From Streptomyces mutomycini (GTDB lineage Bacteria > Actinomycetota > Actinomycetes > Streptomycetales > Streptomycetaceae), in contig NZ_MAPV01000026.1 in assembly GCF_001700505.1 (NCBI RefSeq), forward strand, positions 1 through 53,937: 53,937 nt of DNA. The letters run 5' to 3'. The notes under the pieces are model-generated. The model was not told the origin of the DNA. It made no database searches and was given only the letters and a program-made list of their open reading frames with translations. The translations under genes were made by a program, and so were the position numbers. Of this stretch, positions 36,721-45,416 are shown in pieces (within the stretch, counting starts at the first letter, position 1; every line of letters starts with the position of its first letter).

Positions 36721-38136
36721 ATGTCCCGGACCTCCGCGCCGCCCCCCACGGACGCCGCCGCCCCCGCCGCCGACTCCGCGCTCACCCACGGACTCAAGCA
36801 GCGCCACCTCTCGATGATCGCCCTGGGAGGTGTGATCGGGGCCGGGCTGTTCGTGGGCTCCGGTGCGGGCATCGCCGCGGCCGGTCCCTCGATCGTCGTC
36901 GCGTACGGCATCTCCGGACTGCTGGTCATGTTCGTGATGCGGATGCTCGGCGAGATGTCGGCGGCCAATCCCGCGTCCGGCTCCTTCTCCGTCCACGCGG
37001 AACGTGCGATCGGGCCGTGGGCCGGCTTCACCGCCGGGTGGTCGTTCTGGGTGCTGCTCTGTGTCGCCGTCGGGCTGGAGGGCATCGGCGCCGCGCAGAT
37101 CGTCACGGGCTGGCTGCCCGGTACGCCGGAGTGGGCCTGGGTGGCCCTGTTCATGGTGATCTTCCTCGGCACGAATCTCGCCGCCGTGAAGAACTTCGGC
37201 GAGTTCGAGTTCTGGTTCGCCGCGCTCAAAGTCATCGCGATCACGCTCTTCCTGGTGCTGGGCCTCCTCGCGATCCTCGGCGTGCTGCCCGGCACCGACT
37301 CCCCCGGTACCTCGAACCTCACCGGGGACGGCGGCTTCATGCCGAACGGCTCCGAAGGTCTGATCGTCGGCCTGCTCGCGTCCGTCTTCGCGTACGGCGG
37401 TCTGGAGACCGTCACCATCGCGGCGGCCGAGTCCGAGAACCCCGTGCAGGGCGTCGCCAAGGCGGTGCGTACGGCGATGTGGCGCATCGCCGTCTTCTAC
37501 ATCGGCTCGATGGCGGTCATCGTGACCCTTGTGCCGTGGGACGACCCCCAGGTCGCCGAGGTGGGACCGTTCTACGCGATGCTCGACCACCTCGGCATCA
37601 GCGGTGCGGCGGAGATCATGAACGTGGTCATCCTGGTCGCCCTGCTCTCCGCGATGAACGCCAACATCTACGGCTCCTCACGGATGGCCTTCTCCCTCGT
37701 CGCCCGCGGCCAGGGCCCGAAGGTGCTCGGCAGGATCTCCTCGGGCGTCCCGCGCAACGCGGTGCTCGCCTCGTCGGTCTTCGGCTTCCTGTGCGTGCTG
37801 CTCAGCTACTGGCGCCCCGACGACGTCTTCCCGTGGCTCCTCAACATGATCGGCGCGGTGATCCTGGTCGTCTGGATCTTCATCGCCGTCTCCCAGCTGA
37901 TCCTGCGCAGGCGGACGGAGCGGGAGGCCCCGGAGCGGCTCGTCGTACGGATGTGGCTCTTCCCGGTCCTGACGATCGTGGCGCTGGCGGCCATGGTCGG
38001 CATCTTCGTCCTGATGCTGCGGCAGCCCGACACGCGGGACCAGCTGCTGGCGACCGGGGTGCTGACCACGCTGCTGATCGTGATCGGCCTGGTGCGGCAG
38101 AAGCGGGCGGAGCGCGGCACGCCGGCCGAAAACTGA
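36721..38136 (+). CDS. AAT-family amino acid permease, third paralogue
   Basis: 471 aa, starting MSRTSAPPPTDAAAPAADSA. Same family motifs (LKQRHLSMIALGGVIGAGLF; GEMSAANPASGSFSVHAE; VKNFGEFEFWFAALKV; SALNAN replaced by SAMNANIYGSSRMAFSL). It is closest to the second paralogue in the first half, which suggests duplication in place. Substrate not assignable. The following acetyltransferase starts 36 bp later on the same strand and may be cotranscribed. Confidence 0.92.
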   Translation: MSRTSAPPPTDAAAPAADSALTHGLKQRHLSMIALGGVIGAGLFVGSGAGIAAAGPSIVVAYGISGLLVMFVMRMLGEMSAANPASGSFSVHAERAIGPWAGFTAGWSFWVLLCVAVGLEGIGAAQIVTGWLPGTPEWAWVALFMVIFLGTNLAAVKNFGEFEFWFAALKVIAITLFLVLGLLAILGVLPGTDSPGTSNLTGDGGFMPNGSEGLIVGLLASVFAYGGLETVTIAAAESENPVQGVAKAVRTAMWRIAVFYIGSMAVIVTLVPWDDPQVAEVGPFYAMLDHLGISGAAEIMNVVILVALLSAMNANIYGSSRMAFSLVARGQGPKVLGRISSGVPRNAVLASSVFGFLCVLLSYWRPDDVFPWLLNMIGAVILVVWIFIAVSQLILRRRTEREAPERLVVRMWLFPVLTIVALAAMVGIFVLMLRQPDTRDQLLATGVLTTLLIVIGLVRQKRAERGTPAEN

Positions 38137-38171
38137 GTGCATGAGGCACGGTCCTCTGCGAGGGTGCCCCC

Positions 38172-38819
38172 ATGAATCCCCTCCCCGCAGATCCGGCCGT
38201 GCTGCACCCGATGCCCGGACAGCCGCGGGTGGTACAGCTCCAGCCGCTCGTCACGTCCCCGCTCATCGAGGTCGGCGCGTACTCGTACTACGACGACCCC
38301 GATGACGCGACGGCGTTCGAGACCCGCAACGTGCTGTACCACTACGGCCCCGAGAAGCTCGTCATCGGCCGTTTCTGCGCGCTGGGCACCGGGGTGCGGT
38401 TCATCATGAACGGCGCCAACCACCGCATGGACGGCCCCTCCACGTTTCCCTTCCCCACCATGGGCGGCTCCTGGGCCGACCACTTCGACCTGCTGACCGG
38501 GCTGCCCGGCCGGGGCGACACCGTGGTCGGCCACGACGTGTGGTTCGGCTACCGGGTGACGGTGATGCCGGGCGTGCGGATCGGGAACGGCGCGATCATC
38601 GCCGCCGGTTCCGTCGTCACGTCCGACGTGCCGGACTACGGCATCGTCGGCGGCAACCCCGCGAAGCTGCTCCGCACCCGCTACGACGACGCGGACATCG
38701 CCCGGCTCCTGGCCGTCGCCTGGTGGGACTGGCCGGCCGAGCACATCACCGAGCACGTCCGCACCCTCATGTCCGGCTCGGTCGACGACCTGGAGGCGGC
38801 CGCGCCTCAGCCGGGCTGA
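38172..38819 (+). CDS. CatB/VatD-type hexapeptide-repeat O-acetyltransferase
   Basis: 215 aa. The left-handed beta-helix acetyltransferase signature is clear: VGAYSYYDDP, RFCALGTGVRFIMNGANHRMDGPSTFPF with the catalytic histidine, HDVWFGYRVTVMPGVRIGNGAIIAAGSVVTSDVPDYGIVGGNPAKLL. Relatives inactivate streptogramin A or chloramphenicol; many are uncharacterised xenobiotic acetyltransferases. Its last 13 bases overlap the end of the GNAT gene on the other strand. Confidence 0.92.
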   Translation: MNPLPADPAVLHPMPGQPRVVQLQPLVTSPLIEVGAYSYYDDPDDATAFETRNVLYHYGPEKLVIGRFCALGTGVRFIMNGANHRMDGPSTFPFPTMGGSWADHFDLLTGLPGRGDTVVGHDVWFGYRVTVMPGVRIGNGAIIAAGSVVTSDVPDYGIVGGNPAKLLRTRYDDADIARLLAVAWWDWPAEHITEHVRTLMSGSVDDLEAAAPQPG

Positions 38820-39271
38820 GCGCCGAACTCGATTCTGAGCAGCGGAAGTTCGCGCCCGGGGATGGAGCCCGACGGGGTGGCGCCGATCCGGACCGCGCCC
38901 ATCGCCGTGTAGAACGGCTCGGCGTTCGGGTCGGCGTCGATCGTGAGCGCCGCGAAGCCGAGGCGGCGGGCCTGTCCCACGGCGTGCTCGAACAGGAGCC
39001 GCCCCACGCCCCTGCCGATGGCGTCCGGCTCGACGAACATCATGCCGAGTGCGCCCTCGGGCGGCTCCCCGGACAGGGCGGCGAAGCCCAGGAGACCGCC
39101 GTCCTCCTCCGCGACCACCGTGCGCCCGTCCTCCATGTCGCCCGCCCGGACCGTCAGTTCGTCACGGCAGGCGGCCAGGAACGCGGCGTCGTAACCCCAG
39201 TGGGCCTTGGACCGCAGGGCCAGCGCGGTCAGCGCGGCGGCCTCGTGGGGCCGCCCCGGTCGTAGCTTCAC
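38807..39271 (-). CDS. GNAT family N-acetyltransferase
   Basis: 154 aa from GTG with GGAGGAGGG upstream. Acetyl-CoA binding motif A is FVEPDAIGRGVGRLLFEHAV (about 80-100), and the C-terminal DPNAEPFYTAMGAVRIG is typical of the fold. Substrate unknown. It ends 13 bp inside the VatD-type gene, which runs in the opposite direction, so the two transcripts are complementary at their 3' ends. No separate terminator is visible there. Confidence 0.88.
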   Translation of the reverse strand: MKLRPGRPHEAAALTALALRSKAHWGYDAAFLAACRDELTVRAGDMEDGRTVVAEEDGGLLGFAALSGEPPEGALGMMFVEPDAIGRGVGRLLFEHAVGQARRLGFAALTIDADPNAEPFYTAMGAVRIGATPSGSIPGRELPLLRIEFGAQPG

Positions 39272-39398
39272 ATGTCCCTCCTCCGTCGCCTGCCGAGAAC
39301 CGTACCCATGGCCGTACGGGAGGTGCCAAGGTTGCCTCGGACCCTGACGTGAACCCGTGGGGCTTCGGTGGTTGCCCCGCGCCTACCGAGGAGACCGC

Positions 39399-40460
39399 AT
39401 GTCCTTCCCACGCCCGCGACGCCGCTCGATCCTGCTGGCCGCGGCGGCCGTCTCCGCCGCCTCGGCGGTACCGGCCGTCGCCTCCGAACCGTACGGCGGC
39501 GCGAGGGGGCCGGTCGTCATCGGCCACCGGGGCGCCGCCGGGTGGCGGCCCGAACACACCGCCTCCGCCTACACCTTCGCGGTGCGCGCGGGGGCCGACT
39601 GGATCGAGCCCGACCTGGTCCCGACGAAGGACCACGTCCTGGTGGTGCGCCACGAGAACGAGATCTCCGGCACCACGGATGTGGCCGGACACCCGGAGTT
39701 CGCCGGCCGTCGCACGACGAAGACGGTGGACGGCCGTGCCGTCACCGGCTGGTTCACCGAGGACTTCACCCTCGCCGAGCTGAAGACCCTGCGCGCGGTG
39801 GAGCGGCTCCCCCTGGTCCGCAACCGCAACACGGTCTTCGACGGCCGCGAGCAGATCATGACCTTCCAGGAGGTGATCGACCTGGCCCGCTCTCTCTCGA
39901 AGGAGCACGGCCGCAGGATCACGGTCTTCCCGGAGACGAAGCACCCGGCATACTTCCGCTCCGCCGGCCTGCCCCTGGAGCCGGAACTCATCAGGCTCGT
40001 CCGCCGCAACCGGCTGACCGCACGCGACTGCGTCGTCCAGTCCTTCGATCCGTCCAGCCTCCGTGAGGTGTCGGCGGCGCGCCTCGGCCTCCCGCTGTGG
40101 CAGGCGCTGGGGACGAGCGGCGGTCCGTACGGCCACCCGGTGACGTACAAGGAGATGATGACGCCTGCGGGGCTGCGCGAGATCGCCTCGTACGCCGGGT
40201 GGATAGGCCCGGACAAATCGTCACTCATGCCTCCGCTGACCCTGCTGGACGACGCGCACGCGGCCGGGCTGAAGGTCGGTGCGTACACCTTCCGCGCCGA
40301 GAACCAGTTCCTCCCGGCCGAGTACCGCAAGGGCACCGCGCCGAACGACTTCGGTGACGCGTTCGCCGAATACGCCTTCCACTTCGGCCGGGGCGTGGAC
40401 GCCGTCGTGACGGACTTCCCCGACCTGGCCGCGATCGCACGCGACAGCCACCGGTCGTAG
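39399..40460 (+). CDS. Secreted glycerophosphodiester phosphodiesterase
   Basis: 353 aa from ATG with GAGGAG six bases upstream. A signal peptide with an RRRS-type twin-arginine-like start (PRPRRRSILLAAAAVSAAS) is likely cleaved near AVAS-EP. The GDPD catalytic motif is HRGAAGWRPEHTASAY (H43-R44, E53 region), then EPDLVPTKDHVLVVRHENEI with the second histidine, and VFPETKHPAYF. It releases glycerol-3-phosphate from phospholipid-derived diesters outside the cell, which supplies phosphate and glycerol. Such genes are often phosphate-controlled, but I see no convincing PHO box in the short upstream gap. Confidence 0.93.
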   Translation: MSFPRPRRRSILLAAAAVSAASAVPAVASEPYGGARGPVVIGHRGAAGWRPEHTASAYTFAVRAGADWIEPDLVPTKDHVLVVRHENEISGTTDVAGHPEFAGRRTTKTVDGRAVTGWFTEDFTLAELKTLRAVERLPLVRNRNTVFDGREQIMTFQEVIDLARSLSKEHGRRITVFPETKHPAYFRSAGLPLEPELIRLVRRNRLTARDCVVQSFDPSSLREVSAARLGLPLWQALGTSGGPYGHPVTYKEMMTPAGLREIASYAGWIGPDKSSLMPPLTLLDDAHAAGLKVGAYTFRAENQFLPAEYRKGTAPNDFGDAFAEYAFHFGRGVDAVVTDFPDLAAIARDSHRS

Positions 40461-40506
40461 GACCAACGACTGATCACCTCCGGCCCCTCCTCCTGCTAGC
40501 CTGCAA

Positions 40507-40523
40507 TTGCGCATTGCTTGCAA
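40507..40523 (+). promoter_or_regulatory. Candidate Nur box in the sodF promoter
   Basis: TTGCGC-ATTGC-TTGCAA fits the nickel regulator Nur motif TTGCAA-N5-TTGCAA at 10 of the 12 fixed bases. It is 35 bp before the sodF start. Nur with nickel represses sodF in S. coelicolor, so this site is expected. Confidence 0.7.
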
Positions 40524-40557
40524 TAACAACCAGGTAGCAGTTGGAGGGTTCGATCCC

Positions 40558-41199
40558 ATGGCCACGTACACGCTTCCGGAACTCCCGTACGACTACGCGG
40601 CGCTCGAACCGGTCATCAGCCCGCAGATCGTCGAGCTCCACCACGACAAGCACCACGCGGCGTACGTCAAGGGCGCGAACGACACCCTGGAGCAGCTGGA
40701 AGAGGCCCGCGACAAAGGGGCCTGGGGCGCGGTCAACGGCCTCCAGAAGAACCTCGCCTTTCATCTTTCCGGCCACATCCTGCACTCGGTCTACTGGCAC
40801 AACATGACCGGCGACGGCGGCGGCGAGCCTCTCGCCGCGGACGGTGTGGGCGAGCTGGCGGACGCGATCGCGGAGTCCTTCGGTTCGTACGCCGGCTTCA
40901 AGTCCCAGCTGACGAAGGCCGCGGCGACCACGCAGGGTTCCGGCTGGGGCGTCCTCGCCTACGAACCGGTCAGCGGCAGGCTGATCGTCGAGCAGGTCTA
41001 CGACCACCAGGGCAACGTCGGGCAGGGCTCGGTCCCGGTCCTGGTCTTCGACGCCTGGGAGCACGCTTTCTACCTGCAGTACAAGAACCAGAAGGTGGAC
41101 TTCATCGAGGCGATGTGGCGCGTCGTCAACTGGCAGGACGTGGCGAAGCGCTACGCCGCCGCCAAGGAGCGCGCGGACGTGCTGCTGCTCGCGCCCTGA
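40558..41199 (+). CDS. sodF: Iron (Fe-type) superoxide dismutase
   Basis: 213 aa from ATG with TTGGAGGG nine bases upstream. Family motifs: [29 protein letters not shown] with the first metal histidine, [30 protein letters not shown] and the metal-binding [13 protein letters not shown]. It removes superoxide in the cytoplasm. In S. coelicolor it is switched off when nickel is present and the nickel SOD takes over, and a 3'-derived small RNA of sodN also targets sodF mRNA; the Nur-like box upstream agrees with this. Confidence 0.96.
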   Translation: MATYTLPELPYDYAALEPVISPQIVELHHDKHHAAYVKGANDTLEQLEEARDKGAWGAVNGLQKNLAFHLSGHILHSVYWHNMTGDGGGEPLAADGVGELADAIAESFGSYAGFKSQLTKAAATTQGSGWGVLAYEPVSGRLIVEQVYDHQGNVGQGSVPVLVFDAWEHAFYLQYKNQKVDFIEAMWRVVNWQDVAKRYAAAKERADVLLLAP

Positions 41200-41263
41200 C
41201 GGGAGCCCCGGGCGTCCTGCCTCGTGATCGTCTTCTCAGCCTTCACCGGGCAGGCGGATGAAC

Positions 41264-41302
41264 GGAGAGCCCCCGCGAGGACATGACTCGCGGGGGCTCT
41301 CC
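41264..41302. terminator. Terminator after sodF
   Basis: Perfect 16-bp stem (41264-41279 with 41287-41302), 65 bp past the sodF stop. The remaining bases up to the next start hold no evident gene. Confidence 0.8.
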
Positions 41303-41433
41303 CATGGGCGGACGCGCCCGCCGCCGGGACCGCTGCAGGTGGCCGCCCATGCCCCGGGGCCCGCCGGGGGCGGGATATCGCCGCGGTGGCCCATGTCCTG
41401 CGTTCCCGTCGCCGCCGGTGCGAGACTTGCGGG

Positions 41434-41706
41434 GTGACGGACATCGAACGGCAGACGGAACGTCGCTTGGAGCGAGCCATTGTCGAGCTGCTGGAGCAGC
41501 GTGGGCCGACCGCGACGATCTGCCCCTCCGATGCCGCGCGGGCGGTCTACGAAGGGGACGACGACGGCTGGCGGGCGCTCATGGAACCCGCCCGCAGCGC
41601 GGCCCGGCGGCTGGTCACGGCCGGCGAGGTGGAGATCACCCAGGGCGGCCACGTCGTCGAACCCGCCGAGGCCCGCGGTCCGATCCGCATCCGCCGGGCC
41701 GGCTGA
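41434..41706 (+). CDS. DUF3253 domain-containing protein
   Basis: 90 aa from the GTG of MTDIERQTERRLERAIVELL; a frame opening 16 codons earlier (MAHVLRSRRRRCETCG) is possible but atypical. The pattern ICPSDAARAVYEGDDDGWRALMEPARSAARRLVTAGEVEITQGGHVVEP resembles a small winged-helix fold and is the DUF3253 signature. Function unknown; DNA binding is only a guess. Convergent with the nitroreductase. Confidence 0.75.
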   Translation: MTDIERQTERRLERAIVELLEQRGPTATICPSDAARAVYEGDDDGWRALMEPARSAARRLVTAGEVEITQGGHVVEPAEARGPIRIRRAG

Positions 41707-41767
41707 CACGCCCGCCGGCGCACCCGGTGCGGAGCTGGTTCCCGAAAGCCCGCACCAGCCGGGCCGG

Positions 41768-42418
41768 TCAGTCGAAGACCGGGCCCTGCGTGCGGGTCCG
41801 CTTGATCTCGTAGAAGCCGGGGACCGAGGCGACCAGCAGCGTGCCGTCCCAGAGCTTCGCGGCCTCCTCGCCCTTGGGGGCGGGGGTGACCACCGGGCCG
41901 AAGAAGGCGATCTGGCCACCGTCGGCGCCGGGCACGGCGATGACCGGGGTGCCGACGTCCTGGCCGACCTTGTCGATGCCCTCCTGGTGGGAGGCGCGCA
42001 GCTCCTTGTCGTAGGCGTCGGAGTCGGCGTACTCCAGCAGGTCGGCCGGCAGGCCGACGTCCGCCAGCGCGCCTGCGATCGCCTCGCGGGTCGGGCCCTC
42101 TCCCTTGTTGTGGAAGCGGGTCCCCATGGCCGTGTACAGCGGGCCGACGATCTCGTCCCCGTGCTTCTCCCGGGCGGCGACGACGACACGCACCGGCGCC
42201 CACGCCTGGGTGCGCATCATGTCCTGGTACTCCTCGGGCAGCTCGTCGAGCCGGGGCTCGTTGAGGACTGCCAGGCTCATCACGTGCCAGCGGACCTCCA
42301 CGTCGCGGACCTTCTCCACCTCCAGCATCCAGCGGGAGGTCATCCAGGCCCAGGGACAGAGCGGGTCGAACCAGAAGTCGGCCGGGATCTTGACGCCGGC
42401 CGTGCTGTTCTCGGGCAT
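41768..42418 (-). CDS. Mycothiol-dependent nitroreductase (Rv2466c/DsbA-like), one-cysteine active site
   Basis: 216 aa from the ATG of MPENSTAGVKIPADFWFDPL, with AGGAGAG just upstream; an ATG four codons earlier is the alternative. The thioredoxin-fold active-site segment reads DPLCPWAWMTSRW, so the second cysteine of the CPWC motif of Rv2466c is alanine. Other family pieces: GTRFHNKGEGPTREAIAGALADVGLP and GTPVIAVPG. The Mtb relative uses mycothiol to reduce nitro compounds. The loss of the resolving cysteine suggests a monothiol mechanism or a different activity. Divergent from pepN. Confidence 0.88.
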   Translation of the reverse strand: MPENSTAGVKIPADFWFDPLCPWAWMTSRWMLEVEKVRDVEVRWHVMSLAVLNEPRLDELPEEYQDMMRTQAWAPVRVVVAAREKHGDEIVGPLYTAMGTRFHNKGEGPTREAIAGALADVGLPADLLEYADSDAYDKELRASHQEGIDKVGQDVGTPVIAVPGADGGQIAFFGPVVTPAPKGEEAAKLWDGTLLVASVPGFYEIKRTRTQGPVFD

Positions 42419-42553
42419 GTCTCTCCTCATGAGGTCGGTCTCTGCTCCTGGGCGTCAGAACACCGTGGGGCGCGCCCGCCATTCCCGTGTGTGGGCGCCG
42501 ACGGCCGCATGCGAGTATCAAAGTTGTTCGAATGAGACACGAAGGAGTGTTCC

Positions 42554-45142
42554 GTGCCTGGTGAAAACCTGTCCCGCGACGAGGCCCGCCAGAGGGCCGA
42601 GCTGCTGACCGTCGACGGTTACGAGGTCGCCCTCGACCTGCGTTCCGCGGTCGGTGAGCCCGACGGGGGCGACGAGGCCGGTCCGCGCACCTTCCGCTCG
42701 CAGACCACGATCCGCTTCCGCGCGGCCCGGGCCGGGGCCTCGTCCTTCGCCGATCTGGTGGCCCCGTCCGTGAGCGCCGTGACGCTGAACGGCAAGGACC
42801 TGGACCCCGCGGTCGTCTTCGACGGTACACGGATCGCGCTGGACGACCTCGCCGGCGGCGACAACGTCCTCGTGGTCGACGCACAGTGCGCCTACAGCCG
42901 GACCGGCGAGGGCATGCACCGTTTCGTCGACCCGGAGGACGGCGAGGTCTACCTCTACACGCAGTACGAACCGGCCGACGCCCGGCGCGTCTACGCCAAC
43001 TTCGAGCAGCCCGACCTGAAGGCGCCCTACCGCTTCGAGGTGACGGCGCCGGACGGATGGCGGGTCTGGAGCAACGGCGCGGAGGAGTCCCAGGAGGGCG
43101 AGGTCCACCGGTTCGCGGAGACCCTGCCGATCTCCACGTACATCACGGTGGTCGTCGCGGGCCCGTACCACTACGTGAGCGACCGCTACACCCGTACGTT
43201 CGACGACGGCACGAAGCTGGAGATCCCGCTCGGCGCGATGTGCCGCAAGGGGCTCGCGCGCCACTTCGACGCGGACGACGTCTTCCTGATCACCAAGCAG
43301 GGCCTGGACTTCTTCCACGACAACTTCGACTACCCGTACCCCTTCGGGAAGTACGACCAGGCGTTCGTGCCCGAGTACAACCTCGGCGCGATGGAGAACC
43401 CGGGGCTCGTCACCTTCCGCGAGGAGTACATCTACCGCGGCAAGGTCACCTCGGCCTCCTACGAGCGCCGCGCCAACGTCATCCTGCACGAGATGGCACA
43501 CATGTGGTTCGGCGACCTGGTCACCATGCAGTGGTGGGACGACCTGTGGCTGAAGGAGTCCTTCGCCGACTTCATGGGGACGTTCTCGATGGTGGAGGCG
43601 ACCCGCTTCACCAACGGCTGGATCACCTTCGCCAACAACCGCAAGGCATGGGCCTACCGCGCCGACCAGCTGCCGTCCACCCACCCGATCACGGCCGACA
43701 TCCGTGACCTGGAGGACGCCAAGCTGAACTTCGACGGCATCACGTACGCCAAGGGCGCCTCGGTGCTCAAGCAGCTCGTGGCGTACGTGGGACGGGACGC
43801 GTTCCTGGAGGGCGCGCGCCGCTACTTCAAGCAGCACGCCTACGGCAACACGCAGCTGGGAGACCTTCTCTCGGTGCTGGCCGAGACGTCCGGGCGCGAC
43901 ATGACGGCCTGGTCGCGCGCATGGCTGCAGACGGCGGGGGTCAACGTCCTGACCCCGGTCGTGATGTACGACGGGGAGGGCCGGATCGCGGAGCTCGCCG
44001 TGACCCAGGAGGCCGCCGCCTCCCACCCGGAGCTGCGGCCGCACAGGGTCGCGGTGGGCCTGTACCGGCTCGCCCCGGAGGGCGGGCTGGTGCGGTACGC
44101 CCGCGCCGAGACGGATGTCGCGGGCGCGCGGACCGTGGTCGCGGAGCTGGCCGGGGCCGAGAAGCCCGATCTGGTCCTGGTCAACGACGACGACCTCACC
44201 TACTGCAAGGTCCGCTTCGACGAGGTGTCCCTGGCCACCCTTCGCGAGCACCTCGGTGACATCACCGACCCGCTGGCGCGGGCGTTGTGCTGGTCCGCGC
44301 TGTGGAACCTGACGCGGGACGCAGCTCTGCCGGCGCGGGACTTCGTGTCCCTGGTGCTGTCGTTCGCCGGCGGGGAGTCGGACATCGGCGTCCTGCAGAT
44401 GCTGCACGCCTGGGCCCGGTCGGCGCTGACGCACTACGCCGCGCCCGCCTGGCGGGAGGAGGGCGGCCGGGCGCTGGCCGAGGGCGCGCTGGCGGAGCTG
44501 CGACGCGCCGAGCCGGGCAGCCAGCACCAGCTGACGTGGGCCCGGTTCTTCGCCGCGGTCGCCGCGTCGGACGCGGACTTCCAGCTGCTGGGCGGACTGC
44601 TCGACGGTTCGGCCGTGATCGACGGGCTGGACGTCGACCAGGAGCTGCGATGGGCGTTCCTCTCCCCGCTGGTCGCGCACGGCAAGGCCGGTGAGGCGGC
44701 CGTGGACGACGAACTCGCCAGGGACGACACGGCGTCCGGCAAGCGGCACCACGTGCGGTGCCTGGCCGCACGCCCCTCGGCGGCGGTCAAGGCACAGGCG
44801 TGGGCGACGGTCGTGGAGTCGGACAAGCTGTCCAACGCGCTCGTCGAGGCGACGATCGACGGCTTCGGGCAGCCCTCGCAGCGGGAGCTGCTCGCCCCGT
44901 ACACGGCCTCGTACTTCGAGGCGATCGAGCGGGTGTGGGCCGAGCGTTCCATCCAGATCGGCATGGACGTGGTCAAGGGGCTGTTCCCCGAGCTGCAGGA
45001 CGACCCCGCGACCCTGAGCGCGACGGACGCGTGGCTGACCTCGCACCCGGACGCGGCACCGGCGCTCCGGCGGCTGGTCCTGGAGGCGCGGGACGATCTG
45101 GCGCGGGCACTGCGGGGTCAGGCCCGCGACGCGGGAGCCTGA
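42554..45142 (+). CDS. pepN: Aminopeptidase N (M1 metallopeptidase), first copy
   Basis: 862 aa from GTG with GAAGGAG upstream (MPGENLSRDEARQRAELLTV). Catalytic features: GAMEN at 278-282, zinc motif HEMAH at 312-316 and the third ligand glutamate about 19 residues on (KESFADF). The beta-sandwich N-domain and the long helical C-domain (about 530-860) are complete. It trims N-terminal residues from peptides in the cytoplasm. A second pepN lies 6 kb downstream with nearly the same opening and C-terminal motifs (ESDKL, TASYF / TERFF). Confidence 0.97.
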   Translation: MPGENLSRDEARQRAELLTVDGYEVALDLRSAVGEPDGGDEAGPRTFRSQTTIRFRAARAGASSFADLVAPSVSAVTLNGKDLDPAVVFDGTRIALDDLAGGDNVLVVDAQCAYSRTGEGMHRFVDPEDGEVYLYTQYEPADARRVYANFEQPDLKAPYRFEVTAPDGWRVWSNGAEESQEGEVHRFAETLPISTYITVVVAGPYHYVSDRYTRTFDDGTKLEIPLGAMCRKGLARHFDADDVFLITKQGLDFFHDNFDYPYPFGKYDQAFVPEYNLGAMENPGLVTFREEYIYRGKVTSASYERRANVILHEMAHMWFGDLVTMQWWDDLWLKESFADFMGTFSMVEATRFTNGWITFANNRKAWAYRADQLPSTHPITADIRDLEDAKLNFDGITYAKGASVLKQLVAYVGRDAFLEGARRYFKQHAYGNTQLGDLLSVLAETSGRDMTAWSRAWLQTAGVNVLTPVVMYDGEGRIAELAVTQEAAASHPELRPHRVAVGLYRLAPEGGLVRYARAETDVAGARTVVAELAGAEKPDLVLVNDDDLTYCKVRFDEVSLATLREHLGDITDPLARALCWSALWNLTRDAALPARDFVSLVLSFAGGESDIGVLQMLHAWARSALTHYAAPAWREEGGRALAEGALAELRRAEPGSQHQLTWARFFAAVAASDADFQLLGGLLDGSAVIDGLDVDQELRWAFLSPLVAHGKAGEAAVDDELARDDTASGKRHHVRCLAARPSAAVKAQAWATVVESDKLSNALVEATIDGFGQPSQRELLAPYTASYFEAIERVWAERSIQIGMDVVKGLFPELQDDPATLSATDAWLTSHPDAAPALRRLVLEARDDLARALRGQARDAGA

Positions 45143-45148
45143 TCACCC

Positions 45149-45184
45149 GGCGCGCGCCCCGCACGCAGGTGCGGGGCGCGCGCC
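45149..45184 (+). terminator. Terminator of the first pepN
   Basis: Perfect 16-bp GC stem (45149-45164 with 45169-45184), 7 bp past the stop. The rest of the gap to the subtilase (45185-45416) shows no gene; it presumably carries that gene's promoter. Confidence 0.85.
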
Positions 45185-45416
45185 GCGCATGCCCCGGAAC
45201 GTCCCCTCCCCCGCGCTCCGTTCACCCCCTGCCTCCGGCCATGTACGCGGTGGTCCTGCCCCGGTAGGTGGCGTAATGGCACCGGTGGCGGATCTACGCC
45301 ATGTCCCGTTCTCGTCCTCGTCAGCTCTCCACAAACCCCTGTCTTCTAAGCAAGGCTGAGCGGTCATCGGGTACCGAATTCCGGACTCTCTCTTTCTTTC
45401 ACATTCAGGGATGCTG

